Positions 1 to 5,692 of a DNA stretch of 6,109 bases are shown in pieces; position 1 is the first letter of the stretch, and each line of letters begins with the position of its first letter. Under the pieces are notes generated by a model, which was not told the origin of the DNA, ran no database searches, and saw nothing but the letters and a program-made list of their open reading frames with translations. Position numbers and translations under genes: made by a program. Source of the stretch: Acidobacteriota bacterium (GTDB lineage: Bacteria > Acidobacteriota > Terriglobia > Terriglobales > Acidobacteriaceae); NCBI GenBank assembly GCA_021780095.1, contig JAJXZK010000416.1, positions 1 to 6,109 on the forward strand, read 5' to 3'.

Positions 1-96
1 GAAACCCTCGATCAGGCCATCACTGAAGCCCTGCCACGGATCACTGCTGACAATGCACAAGCTTGGTTCAGGCTGGCTCTCAATGGTCTACGGTAA
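1..96 (+). CDS. IS630-family transposase, C-terminal end (partial)
   Basis: Reading frame 1 is open from the window edge to a TAA at 94-96 and gives 31 residues. The pattern, with AITEALPRITADNAQAWF near its end, matches the usual finish of IS630-type DDE transposases, where an ALxxITxxDAxxWF segment precedes the terminus. The catalytic DDE residues lie upstream of the window, so whether the element is intact cannot be judged. The flavoprotein gene begins about 100 bases downstream on the same strand with no obvious functional link. No terminal inverted repeat could be fixed, because the other end of the element is outside the window. The identification rests on a short stretch of family-like sequence and is moderately secure. 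Confidence 0.6.
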   Translation, partial: ETLDQAITEALPRITADNAQAWFRLALNGLR

Positions 97-97
97 A

Positions 98-180
98 ACA
101 GAAAATGCTCTAGACATTGTGCACAGGGAAATGCTAGATTGCCATTTCTCGGAGGTTTGCGGGTTAAAGGGATTTTCTGT
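98..180. repeat. 9-bp perfect inverted repeat between the IS630 end and the flavoprotein gene
   Basis: ACAGAAAAT at 98-106 is the exact reverse complement of ATTTTCTGT at 172-180, with 65 bases between. CTAGA- or TAGA-containing words recur at about 109-114, 133-138 and 181-186. The repeat starts just after the transposase stop, so it could belong to the IS end or to the leader of the next gene. A 9-bp match in a stretch this size can occur by chance at the percent level, so significance is low. Confidence 0.25.
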
Positions 181-200
181 TCTAGATTTGGGGGGCTCTC

Positions 201-1832
201 TTGAATTACGTTCGACGATTGTTTCTTTCTATATTGCTATGTTCTGGGCTCAGTTTTGCACCGCAACTGAGTTCATCTCCGATTCCTACATCGTCGTATG
301 ACGTGGTCGTTTACGGCGCGACCGCCAGCGGCGCAATGGCGGCAATGGCAGCTGCGCGTGAGGGAATGCGTGTCGTGTTGCTTGAACCTGGAAATCATCT
401 GGGAGGAATGTTGACTGGTGGCCTCTCTGCTACCGACGTTGGCAATACCGCCGTGATTGGCGGAGACGCCTTGGAGTTCTTCGAGCGGGTCGGCCATTAC
501 TATGACATGCAGCAATATGATCAGAAGGTTTCCTGGAGGTTCGAACCCCATGTTGGCGAAGCCACCCTGCGGTCCATGCTGCAGGACGCGAACGTGGACA
601 TTCGCTTCCATGAGCGTATGCGTGAAAAGGATGGAGTACAAAAATCCGACGGCCGAATTCTTACGTTGACCACAGAAGATGGTGATATCTGGAAGGGAAA
701 GGTCTTCATCGATGCGACGTATGAAGGCGATTTGATGGCTGCCGCGGGCGTATCGTTCGCATGGGGAAGAGAAGGCGTTGCCCAATACGGAGAGAGCCTG
801 GCAGGTGTTCGAGCAGAGACTCCGAGCCATCAATTCAAGTTCAAATTGTCCGCATATGGCACGGACGGAAAGCTACTGCCTGAAATTAGTCCGGTGCCGA
901 TGGCGCCACCAGGAAGCGGGGATCATGAGGTCCAGGCCTACAATTTCCGATTGATCTTGACCCAGGATTCCGCCAACCTTATTCCGTTTCCGCAACCGGA
1001 GAATTACGATCCGCACGAATATCAGTTGCTCGAAAATTATATTCGCGGATTCCAGCAACAATACGGCCGCCCACCTCGGTTGAATGAACTGACGAACCCA
1101 GTTGGGATTCCCAATCACAAAGCCGATTTCAACAACAACGGACCCTTCTCGACCGACTACATTGGCAAAGACTGGACGTTTCCGAATGCCTCCTACGCGC
1201 AACGACAGGCGATCTGGCAGGACCACACCGACTACACGAAGGGATTCTTCTACTTCCTGGCGCATGATCCTCAGGTTCCCCAGCAGTTGCGGAACGAGGT
1301 GAATACGTGGGGGCTCGCCAAAGATGAATTTATTGATACCGATCATTGGCCGTTCCAACTTTATATTCGTGAATCGCGTCGCATGGTTGGTGAATACGTC
1401 ATGACCCAGAAAGACGTACAAACCGAACGCAGGAAGGTCGATACGATCGGGATGGGGTCCTACAACATCGACTCTCACAATTTCCAACGTGTTGCGATGC
1501 CGGACAGGAGCGTGCAGAACGAGGGTGATACTGAGATCCATGTCCAGCCCTATCAGATTCCCTATGGCATCCTCGTCCCAAAAATGCGTCAGGTTAGCAA
1601 TCTGTTGGTTCCGGTCTGCGTTTCTGCCAGCCACGTGGCCTATTCTTCTTTAAGGCTGGAGCCGCAGTACATGATCATGGGGCAAGCTGCAGGTGTTGCT
1701 GCAAGCGTGGCAGCGCGCACGGATACTCCAGTGCAATCCGTTGACATCAAGATGATTCAGCAAAAGTTACTCCGTCAAGGAGCGATCCTGGATTTGGCGC
1801 AACCTGAAGCTACAAATACCATGTCGCGCTAA
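201..1832 (+). CDS. Exported FAD-dependent oxidoreductase (FAD_oxidored family)
   Basis: This 543-residue flavoprotein is probably exported in folded form; its substrate is unknown. The N-terminus has RRLFLS at residues 5-10 and a hydrophobic run to about 20, close to the twin-arginine RRxFLK pattern. The Rossmann fold follows: DVVVYGATASG at 34-44 is the FAD dinucleotide motif with GxxxxG spacing, the strand ends at E62, and HLGGMLTGGLSATDVG lies at 66-81. DATYEGDLMAAAGV at 171-184, PYQIPYGILVPK at 450-461 and RLEPQYMIMGQAAG at 485-498 are typical of PF12831-like proteins, the last closing the FAD site. Length is normal for the family. The start is TTG at 201: an in-frame TAG at 183-185 rules out an upstream extension, and the only ribosome-binding candidate is the G-run at 190-195. 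LLC at 12-14 is a poor lipobox, so a lipoprotein is unlikely. It stands alone, with no partner gene to suggest a pathway. Confidence 0.85.
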   Translation: MNYVRRLFLSILLCSGLSFAPQLSSSPIPTSSYDVVVYGATASGAMAAMAAAREGMRVVLLEPGNHLGGMLTGGLSATDVGNTAVIGGDALEFFERVGHYYDMQQYDQKVSWRFEPHVGEATLRSMLQDANVDIRFHERMREKDGVQKSDGRILTLTTEDGDIWKGKVFIDATYEGDLMAAAGVSFAWGREGVAQYGESLAGVRAETPSHQFKFKLSAYGTDGKLLPEISPVPMAPPGSGDHEVQAYNFRLILTQDSANLIPFPQPENYDPHEYQLLENYIRGFQQQYGRPPRLNELTNPVGIPNHKADFNNNGPFSTDYIGKDWTFPNASYAQRQAIWQDHTDYTKGFFYFLAHDPQVPQQLRNEVNTWGLAKDEFIDTDHWPFQLYIRESRRMVGEYVMTQKDVQTERRKVDTIGMGSYNIDSHNFQRVAMPDRSVQNEGDTEIHVQPYQIPYGILVPKMRQVSNLLVPVCVSASHVAYSSLRLEPQYMIMGQAAGVAASVAARTDTPVQSVDIKMIQQKLLRQGAILDLAQPEATNTMSR

Positions 1833-1925
1833 CCAAGTTGCGCCATTAGTTCTTTTAAGGCGGAGTGAAGAGTGCGAGTGGCAGCAGCGGGTCCGTCGAT
1901 TGACCAGTGATTCCGGACCCGTTGA

Positions 1926-1965
1926 TTCAGATCGGAGGAGCATATCGCCGCTCGGCGTATCTGAA
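1926..1965. repeat. Nested inverted repeat downstream of the flavoprotein gene
   Basis: TTCAGAT at 1926-1932 pairs with ATCTGAA at 1959-1965. Inside it CGCCG (1946-1950) faces CGGCG (1953-1957), extended by ATA/TAT with a one-base bulge. It lies about 100 bases past the flavoprotein stop and could act as a bidirectional terminator-like hairpin, but no T-run follows on either strand, so termination is not shown. Its position outside the recognisable IS3 remnant could also make it part of the disrupted flank. Confidence 0.3.
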
Positions 1966-1994
1966 CGAATCGACTGAGCCATTGGCACCGAACA

Positions 1995-2336
1995 CTATCG
2001 ATCAACCAATTTGGGCTGGTGGGGTTGCCGACGGCTGGCGAAGCTGGTATCAACCTCCAGCGCCAGGTACTCCCGCGTATAGGCATCGACCACGCTCAAC
2101 ACGCGAATCGCGCGGCCTGCCGCAATCGAATCGTGCGCAATATCCAGCGCCCACTCCGGGTTGGCGGCCGTGTACTGGGCCTCGCTCACATCCATACCGC
2201 CGTACTTCGCCTTCCAGGCGTAGATGGTGTGCTTCGAAAACCCGCACTCCCGCGCCACGTCCTCGACCTTCCGGCCCGCCTCCACCTGTTTCAGCGCAGC
2301 GATCATCTGCGCCTCCGTATGCTTGCCATTCGACAT
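1995..2336 (-). pseudogene. Fused, truncated IS3 OrfA-OrfB transposase
   Basis: The most likely start is the ATG at 2336-2334, preceded by a purine-rich GGGCGGAG. Residues 1-54 are an OrfA N-terminus: the segment from TEAQMIAALKQVEAGR to VARECGFSKHTIYAWKAKYG is the helix-turn-helix of the HTH_8/IS3 type. After SEAQ (ending at 2175) the normal OrfA coiled coil is absent and the frame enters OrfB at NPEWALDIAHD, which holds the first catalytic Asp of the DDE triad, then RVLSVVDAYTRE and LEVDTSFASRR. Similarity ends at about 2028, and ten unrelated residues precede the stop. The fusion is in frame, so a 113-residue HTH-containing product is possible but cannot be a transposase. The frame is open upstream to an alternative ATG at 2489, outside the probable IS end, which may belong to whatever the element inserted into. 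Confidence 0.75.
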
Positions 2337-2402
2337 GCTCCGCCCTCGCTCCTGAATACGAAAATCGTACTCGGTTGTGTGCGGATTTAGGGGAGCAGGC
2401 CA
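2028..2402 (-). mobile_element. IS3-family element remnant with internal deletion
   Basis: The stretch reads, on the - strand, from a probable left end (TGGCCTGCTCCCC, complement of 2402-2390, starting with the TG typical of IS3 ends) through the start of orfA and then straight into an orfB segment. Most of orfA's leucine-zipper half, the frameshift region and the first part of orfB are missing, as are the second and third catalytic acidic residues and the right end. The element cannot transpose. No target-site duplication could be identified, because the right boundary near 2028 is a deletion scar rather than a true IS end. Codon-level similarity to the IS3 family is clear; the exact left end is inferred. 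Confidence 0.7.
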
Positions 2403-2522
2403 GTCACCCTCTTCACTGATGACATCGCTAAGCTCAATCGGCAACTCAGCGGTGACGTGTCCAAGACATCGGCTCTGGAAGTTGGCCATATTGCCGTCCG
2501 AAGATCAGGGTATTGCGATGAC

Positions 2523-2572
2523 AGGCATTTCCCAATAAATGGTTGAAACTAAATATGATATGCGAAATGCCT
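2523..2572. repeat. 9-bp perfect inverted repeat upstream of the ATPase gene
   Basis: AGGCATTTC at 2523-2531 is the exact reverse complement of GAAATGCCT at 2564-2572, with a 32-base AT-rich interior. It lies between the IS3 remnant and the ATPase gene, ending 57 bases before the start codon. It could be an operator for that gene or a trace of a small mobile element. A promoter-like TTGAAA at 2543-2548 lies inside, but without a correctly spaced -10 box. Confidence 0.4.
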
Positions 2573-2614
2573 TAACCGAGAGCCCCCAAGAGTCCTAGCA
2601 TTTATGAACTCGTA

Positions 2615-2623
2615 TGGCATAAT
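2615..2623 (+). promoter_or_regulatory. Extended -10 promoter element of the ATPase gene
   Basis: TGGCATAAT matches the extended -10 consensus TGnTATAAT with one mismatch. Its last base is seven bases before the GTG start of the ATPase gene, so transcription would begin at or beside the start codon. The -35 region (about 2595-2600) does not resemble TTGACA, which an extended -10 can compensate for. No Shine-Dalgarno sequence precedes the GTG, consistent with a leaderless message. Confidence 0.4.
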
Positions 2624-2629
2624 TGCAAT

Positions 2630-3811
2630 GTGTTTATCTCTCGTCAGATCCAGCCACAAGTGTCACGCCTGCTCGAGCAGTTTCCCGCCGTAGCGATACT
2701 TGGACCTCGGCAGGTCGGCAAAACGACGCTCGCGACAGCGTTAGCGGATTCCCTGGGAGAGCAGGCCCTGTATCTAGACCTTGAACTGCCATCGGACCGA
2801 GCCAAATTGGCGGAACCGGAACTTTACCTGACACAGCACGAAAACCGGCTCGTAATCCTGGATGAGATCCATCGCGTTCCTGGGATATTCGAAACCCTGC
2901 GCAGCTTAATCGACCAGCGGCGCCGCAAAAGCAAGCCAGCGCGTCATTTCCTTTTGCTTGGTTCGGCATCGATGGACTTGTTGCACCAGTCGGCAGAAAG
3001 CTTGGCTGGGCGACTAGCCTACCAGGAGCTTGCTGTTTTTTCGCTGAATGAAGTTGCAGGGATAGGTGATGCTTCCACGGACCGGCTTTGGACTCGTGGC
3101 GGATTTCCCGACAGCTTTCTTGCTGCCGGCGACCAAGCTAGCTTCACATGGCGCACAGCTTTTATTCAGACATACCTTGAACGCGACGTTCCCGCGCTCG
3201 GCCCACGTATCCCCGCCGAAACACTGCGCCGATATTGGCAGATGCTCGCGCACAATCAAGGCCAGATGCTCAATGCTGCGCAGCTCGCGAGTGGACTTGG
3301 CGTCAGTGGCCACACCGTAGCGCGGTACCTCGATATTATGGTGGATTTGCTTCTGGTACGCCGGCTCCAGCCATGGGCCGCAAATGCAAAGAAGCGACTA
3401 GTCCGCATGCCGAAAGTCTATGTCCGTGACTCTGGGTTAGTTCATGCTCTACTCGGAATCCGCAACCAGGAGGAATTATTAGGACATCCAGTTGTCGGCT
3501 CCAGTTGGGAGGGGCTCCTCATTGAAAATATCCTGAACGCACTGCCACCGACAGCACGGCCCTCGTTCTATCGCACTTCCGCCGGGGCGGAGATAGACCT
3601 TGTGATTGAATTCAGCCCAAAAGAAAAATGGGCGATCGAGGTCAAGCGATCTCTTGGCAGTCCAGCGCCCAGCAAAGGTTTCTACATTGGCTGCGCAGAC
3701 ATTAACGCCACCAGACAGATTGTCCTTTATCCGGGCAGTGAGAGCTTCATGCTGGATGCCAAAACAGAGGTCATGCCATTAAGTAAGGTGCTGTCCGAAT
3801 TGGGAGGTTGA
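2630..3811 (+). CDS. AAA_14 / DUF4143 ATP-binding protein
   Basis: This 393-residue protein has the architecture of the widespread AAA_14-DUF4143 ATPases, whose cellular role is not established; links to mobile or toxin-antitoxin-like modules have been suggested. Walker A is GPRQVGKTT at residues 25-33, Walker B LVILDEIH at 74-81, and a sensor-1-like strand LLLGSAS lies at 108-114. The DUF4143 half begins near YLERDVPALG (182-191), contains a winged-helix-like segment at about 214-240 (QLASGLGVSGHTVARYLD), and ends in a fold with D323 and E337-V-K339, the spacing of a PD-(D/E)XK-type nuclease core. All key residues are present and length is normal, so the gene looks intact. GTG at 2630 is chosen because the protein begins with the usual FISRQIQPQV-like start; no ribosome binding site precedes it. 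Directly downstream, four bases past the stop, is a DUF262-like fragment, probably once cotranscribed. Confidence 0.88.
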   Translation: MFISRQIQPQVSRLLEQFPAVAILGPRQVGKTTLATALADSLGEQALYLDLELPSDRAKLAEPELYLTQHENRLVILDEIHRVPGIFETLRSLIDQRRRKSKPARHFLLLGSASMDLLHQSAESLAGRLAYQELAVFSLNEVAGIGDASTDRLWTRGGFPDSFLAAGDQASFTWRTAFIQTYLERDVPALGPRIPAETLRRYWQMLAHNQGQMLNAAQLASGLGVSGHTVARYLDIMVDLLLVRRLQPWAANAKKRLVRMPKVYVRDSGLVHALLGIRNQEELLGHPVVGSSWEGLLIENILNALPPTARPSFYRTSAGAEIDLVIEFSPKEKWAIEVKRSLGSPAPSKGFYIGCADINATRQIVLYPGSESFMLDAKTEVMPLSKVLSELGG

Positions 3812-3815
3812 ACGA

Positions 3816-3887
3816 ATGACTTCTCATCCAGTCGAGACACTGCTCACCTGGGTCAAGTCAGGGGAGATCCGACTTTGCGATGTCTAA
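3816..3887 (+). pseudogene. DUF262-domain protein, N-terminal remnant
   Basis: The ATG at 3816 lies four bases after the ATPase stop and has a good ribosome binding site, GGGAGG at 3802-3807 inside the end of the ATPase gene. Only 23 codons remain. The segment [14 protein letters not shown] resembles the opening of DUF262 proteins, where such a helix leads into the (L)PxxQR nucleotide-handling motif seen in GmrS-type enzymes. Here the frame departs right after GEIRL and reaches TAA, so the QR motif and the rest of the domain are missing. The break falls at about 3874-3880, where unrelated sequence starts. The position suggests a former two-gene operon with the ATPase. Identification is from a short N-terminus only and is moderately confident. 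Confidence 0.5.
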
Positions 3888-3902
3888 GATCGCCGCCAAT
3901 GA

Positions 3903-4490
3903 GACATACGGCGGCAACATGCTGCGAAAGGCGATTGTACCGCAGGGCTCCTGAATGGTGTCTTCGGGCAGGATCAGGATCGGCACATCGCTCGCTGGCG
4001 AACGGTCAAGTACGTGACCACCTTTGAAGAGAAGGTTGACGGGTACACCGAGGTCCATAAGCGGGGACGGTTTTCCAACGAACTTGCGCTTGTCTATGAG
4101 GACGGACGCACCCTCGTGCTTACAGACGAAATGAAGAAGGAGAAGAAAGATGCGGAACGCACGATGCCGAGATCGCGGCGGTAACTGCCGCGATCCAGGA
4201 AAGCCACCACTTCGACCTATTCTTTCCGGATGGATCGAAGCAACGGATCGGCTTCGGGCCAGAGGCATCCTGCTACAAGGCGAACCTGAGCCTGCCCGAG
4301 CGGAAACGCTCCCTGCGGCATCATCTTGCCGGTTTCTTCCTGGCTTCATGCTAATGGCCGCGGGGGCCGTACTTTCATCCTCAACGATGAACCAAAGACG
4401 CAGAATCTCGAGCGGGCGACTCTGGTCAGCTTGCTTGGAATACCGTTCTCCGCGAGACTTAGTAACTTCGGGTCAATTGCCTGCCGCTAG
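3903..4490 (+). pseudogene. Unrecognised gene broken by two frameshifts
   Basis: Three frame segments read as continuous coding sequence with good codon-position bias. The first (frame 3, convincing from about 3951) includes RWRTVKYVTTFEEKVDGYTE, GRFSNELALVYEDGRTL and VLTDEMKKEKKDAE. Near 4160 the sense moves to frame 2, where it runs through IAAVTAAIQESHHFDLFFPD, GSKQRIGFGPEASCYKANLS and LPERKRSLRHHLAGFFLAS to a TAA at 4352. It then returns to frame 3 with HANGRGGRTFILNDEPKTQN, LERATLVSLLGIPFSARLSN and a TAG at 4488. Joined, this is about 194 residues, soluble, with a charged middle and no signal or membrane segment. I do not recognise the family. No start codon with a ribosome binding site is visible; a 24-codon ORF from the ATG at 3880 overlaps the DUF262 remnant and may be the original beginning in yet another frame. 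The 5' boundary is therefore uncertain. The 163-codon ORF antisense to it (3858-4349) is less protein-like. Confidence 0.5.
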
Positions 4491-4723
4491 ACGTTGTTGG
4501 CACTGTCACCGGCCGTTACATCGTAGGTTGCACCTGAAACCATTCGGGCCGCGTCGGACGCGAGGAACACGACCACCGGCGCCATCTCTGCCGGATCGAT
4601 CCACGGCACGCCCAAAGTTGATTTGCTCTGCAGCACCTTACGAGTCGCTTCTTCGTCCATCGCTTTATCGCCGGTTGGCGTGCGTCCTGCCGCCTGCAAA
4701 GCTCGAAAAAAGTCTCCAGCATC
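4487..4723 (-). pseudogene. Short-chain dehydrogenase (SDR), C-terminal fragment
   Basis: The - strand frame from 4723 to the TAG at 4487-4489 encodes about 78 residues matching the C-terminal third of classical SDR oxidoreductases: RALQAAGRTPTGDKAMDEEA, then LGVPWIDPAEMAPVVVFLAS (substrate-loop helix and the usual PWxxPxxxAPxVVFLAS block), then DAARMVSGATYDVTAGDSAN, the terminal strand that closes the Rossmann fold. The nucleotide-binding TGxxxGxG, the NAG motif and the catalytic Ser-Tyr-Lys are all missing; an in-frame TGA at 4726-4724 and unrelated sequence mark the break. The C-terminus is complete and no frameshift is needed. A TTG at 4699 could start a 70-residue peptide, but with no ribosome binding site. 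The stop overlaps by two bases the last stop of the broken + strand gene, placing the two relics back to back. Confidence 0.75.
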
Positions 4724-4726
4724 TCA

Positions 4727-4989
4727 CATACCGTGGTCGGGAGAAGAGCATGAACGCCCAGCCAGTGATAATTGCCGTTATCGAGCCGGGTGATGCGTAA
4801 GCTGGAATCGGGAGCGAACCGCTGGCCGCAACAGGGATTAAAAATGCAGGCGCATGAGATACATTGGCATGAATGATGGTGGCCGCACGAATTGATCAGG
4901 CGTAAGATGCTGCTTGCGCCGTGCCATGGAAGAATACATTTGCAACGCGGGTCGCCGATGAGCCGAGCGCCACATTTTCCAGGAGCTCT
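4727..4989. other. Stretch with no supportable gene
   Basis: No convincing gene was found here. A 16-codon ORF at 4750-4800 (beginning MNAQPVIIAVIEPGD) has a GGGAGAAG ribosome-binding-like sequence at 4739-4746 and could be the truncated start of a gene, but it has no recognisable family. The same frame continues past several stops into the HPP gene. Two - strand frames are also largely open through 4730-4900 without any recognisable motif. The stretch separates the SDR relic from the HPP gene and probably contains at least one recombination scar near 4724-4730. Confidence 0.4.
4981..4985 (+). promoter_or_regulatory. Ribosome binding site that fixes the HPP start
   Basis: AGGAG sits four bases before the GTG at 4990. 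No comparable sequence precedes the earlier in-frame GTG at 4921, so this site favours the shorter protein. Confidence 0.55.
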
Positions 4990-5502
4990 GTGAGCAACGT
5001 TTTCTCGAGAATTGTCCGGTCATGGGGAACAGAACCAACCTTTAACCTGGCTGGCCATCTCTGGGTGGTGTGCATGTTTGGTGTGCTCGCCGTCTTGGAG
5101 GCCAACAAGATCGGTCTCTATCTGGTGCCGCCATTTGGGGCGACTCTGTCCATTCTCCTTCTTCTCCCTGAGGCTGCGATTGCGCAACCCTACGCTCTGA
5201 TTGTGGGGTCGGTTGCCAGCGCCTCGGTCGGATCCCTGATAGGCATGTTCGACCGAGGGCTGGGGATGGCAGTATTCGCCGCCATTGTCGCTTTCGGCGT
5301 CATGAGCTTAATTCACGCCTTTCACCCCCCTGGCATTGCCCTTGCCCTCTATCCCATCCTGCTTCATACCGGGCACTGGTTCCCCCTGGTCATTGTTCTG
5401 CCATTCACCGTCCTTGCGGTGGGATCGGCAGCGGTCCTTAGCAAGTTGATCGACAAATGGCCCGCATATCCGAAGCCGCTGGGCAACGATCCCCCGCATT
5501 GA
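4990..5502 (+). CDS. HPP family integral membrane protein
   Basis: This 170-residue protein belongs to the HPP family (PF04982), small inner-membrane proteins; plant and cyanobacterial relatives have been linked to nitrite transport, but that role is not established for bacterial members in general. Hydrophobic segments lie at about 22-37, 41-60, 68-86, 92-108 and 130-151. The signature HAFHPPGIALAL is at 109-120, with HPP at 112-114. Upstream, PPFGATLSILLLLPEAAIAQP at 47-67 matches the family's SFGAxxxLLF...PLAQP block. Length and domain order are normal and the frame is intact. GTG at 4990 is chosen over GTG at 4921 (193 residues) because of the AGGAG just before it and because the extra 23 residues are not family-like; the longer form cannot be excluded. 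A 208-base gap with its own promoter separates it from copZ, so it is probably not in the copper operon. Confidence 0.8.
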   Translation: MSNVFSRIVRSWGTEPTFNLAGHLWVVCMFGVLAVLEANKIGLYLVPPFGATLSILLLLPEAAIAQPYALIVGSVASASVGSLIGMFDRGLGMAVFAAIVAFGVMSLIHAFHPPGIALALYPILLHTGHWFPLVIVLPFTVLAVGSAAVLSKLIDKWPAYPKPLGNDPPH

Positions 5503-5655
5503 AACAGAGAGTGTCCTGCCAGTAAGGCTGCGCGATTTGCCATAAACACCGCAGGGAACGTCACACCCTGGGGGCCGGATCGTCAGCGAAGTCCGCGCGA
5601 TGGACCTGTTTCCCTGGTCCCAGAGGGAGCAAGTTCGCTGCCTGATCGAAAGGTT

Positions 5656-5692
5656 TTGAATACCTATAGGGGGTAAGGGCATCATATATACT
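5656..5692 (+). promoter_or_regulatory. Probable promoter of the copZ-copA operon
   Basis: TTGAAT at 5656-5661 is followed, 18 bases on, by CATCAT at 5680-5685. An alternative, better -10 candidate is TATACT at 5687-5692 or TATATA at 5685-5690, but with a poor -35. The CsoR-like dyad fills the space between the boxes, so a bound repressor would block RNA polymerase. The 5' leader would be short, roughly 12 to 20 bases, ending in the GGAGGA ribosome binding site. Confidence 0.45.
5660..5675 (+). promoter_or_regulatory. CsoR/RcnR-family operator (copper-responsive)
   Basis: ATACCTATAGGGGGTA combines a G-tract with TACC/GGTA outer arms and a perfect inner CCTATAGG palindrome. This resembles the operators of CsoR-type copper repressors, which have a G/C-rich tract flanked by inverted AT-rich ends. 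It lies 35 bases before the copZ start, overlapping the promoter, the position expected for repression relieved by Cu(I). No csoR gene is present in this window, so the regulator must be encoded elsewhere. Confidence 0.6.

Noticed and set aside
234..245. Lipobox (LLC) in the flavoprotein signal peptide
   Set aside because: The residue before Cys is Leu, not Gly/Ala/Ser, and the Cys lies inside the hydrophobic core.
273..833. 186-codon - strand ORF inside the flavoprotein gene
   Set aside because: The opposite strand carries the FAD-binding motif and family blocks in this interval; the ORF translation is Arg/Ser/Cys-rich and featureless.
873..1634. 253-codon - strand ORF
   Set aside because: It is antisense to the intact flavoprotein gene, shows no family motif, and arises from the codon bias of the + strand gene.
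1907..2419. 170-codon + strand ORF
   Set aside because: It is antisense to the IS3 remnant and is Pro/Arg/Ser-rich, as expected of a shadow frame.
3858..4349. 163-codon - strand ORF
   Set aside because: Its C-terminal part looks mildly protein-like, but the + strand segments have better codon bias and more coherent translation; no family motif was seen.
4699..4760. SDR continuing upstream in another frame (ALLPTTVCEMLETFFEL), implying a frameshift at 4700
   Set aside because: The SDR frame itself continues unshifted to 4723 (DFFRALQAAGRTPTGD), so no frameshift is needed. The other frame is open but does not match an SDR.
4150..4800. 216-codon + strand ORF
   Set aside because: It runs out of frame through the decayed gene and antisense to the SDR fragment; its low-complexity Arg/Pro/Ser composition marks it as a shadow.
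4896..5108. 70-codon - strand ORF over the HPP start
   Set aside because: It overlaps the family-like N-terminus of the HPP protein and has no recognisable motif or ribosome binding site.
5503..5655. Open + strand frame continuing after the HPP stop
   Set aside because: It has no start codon with a ribosome binding site and no recognisable sequence; treated as non-coding.
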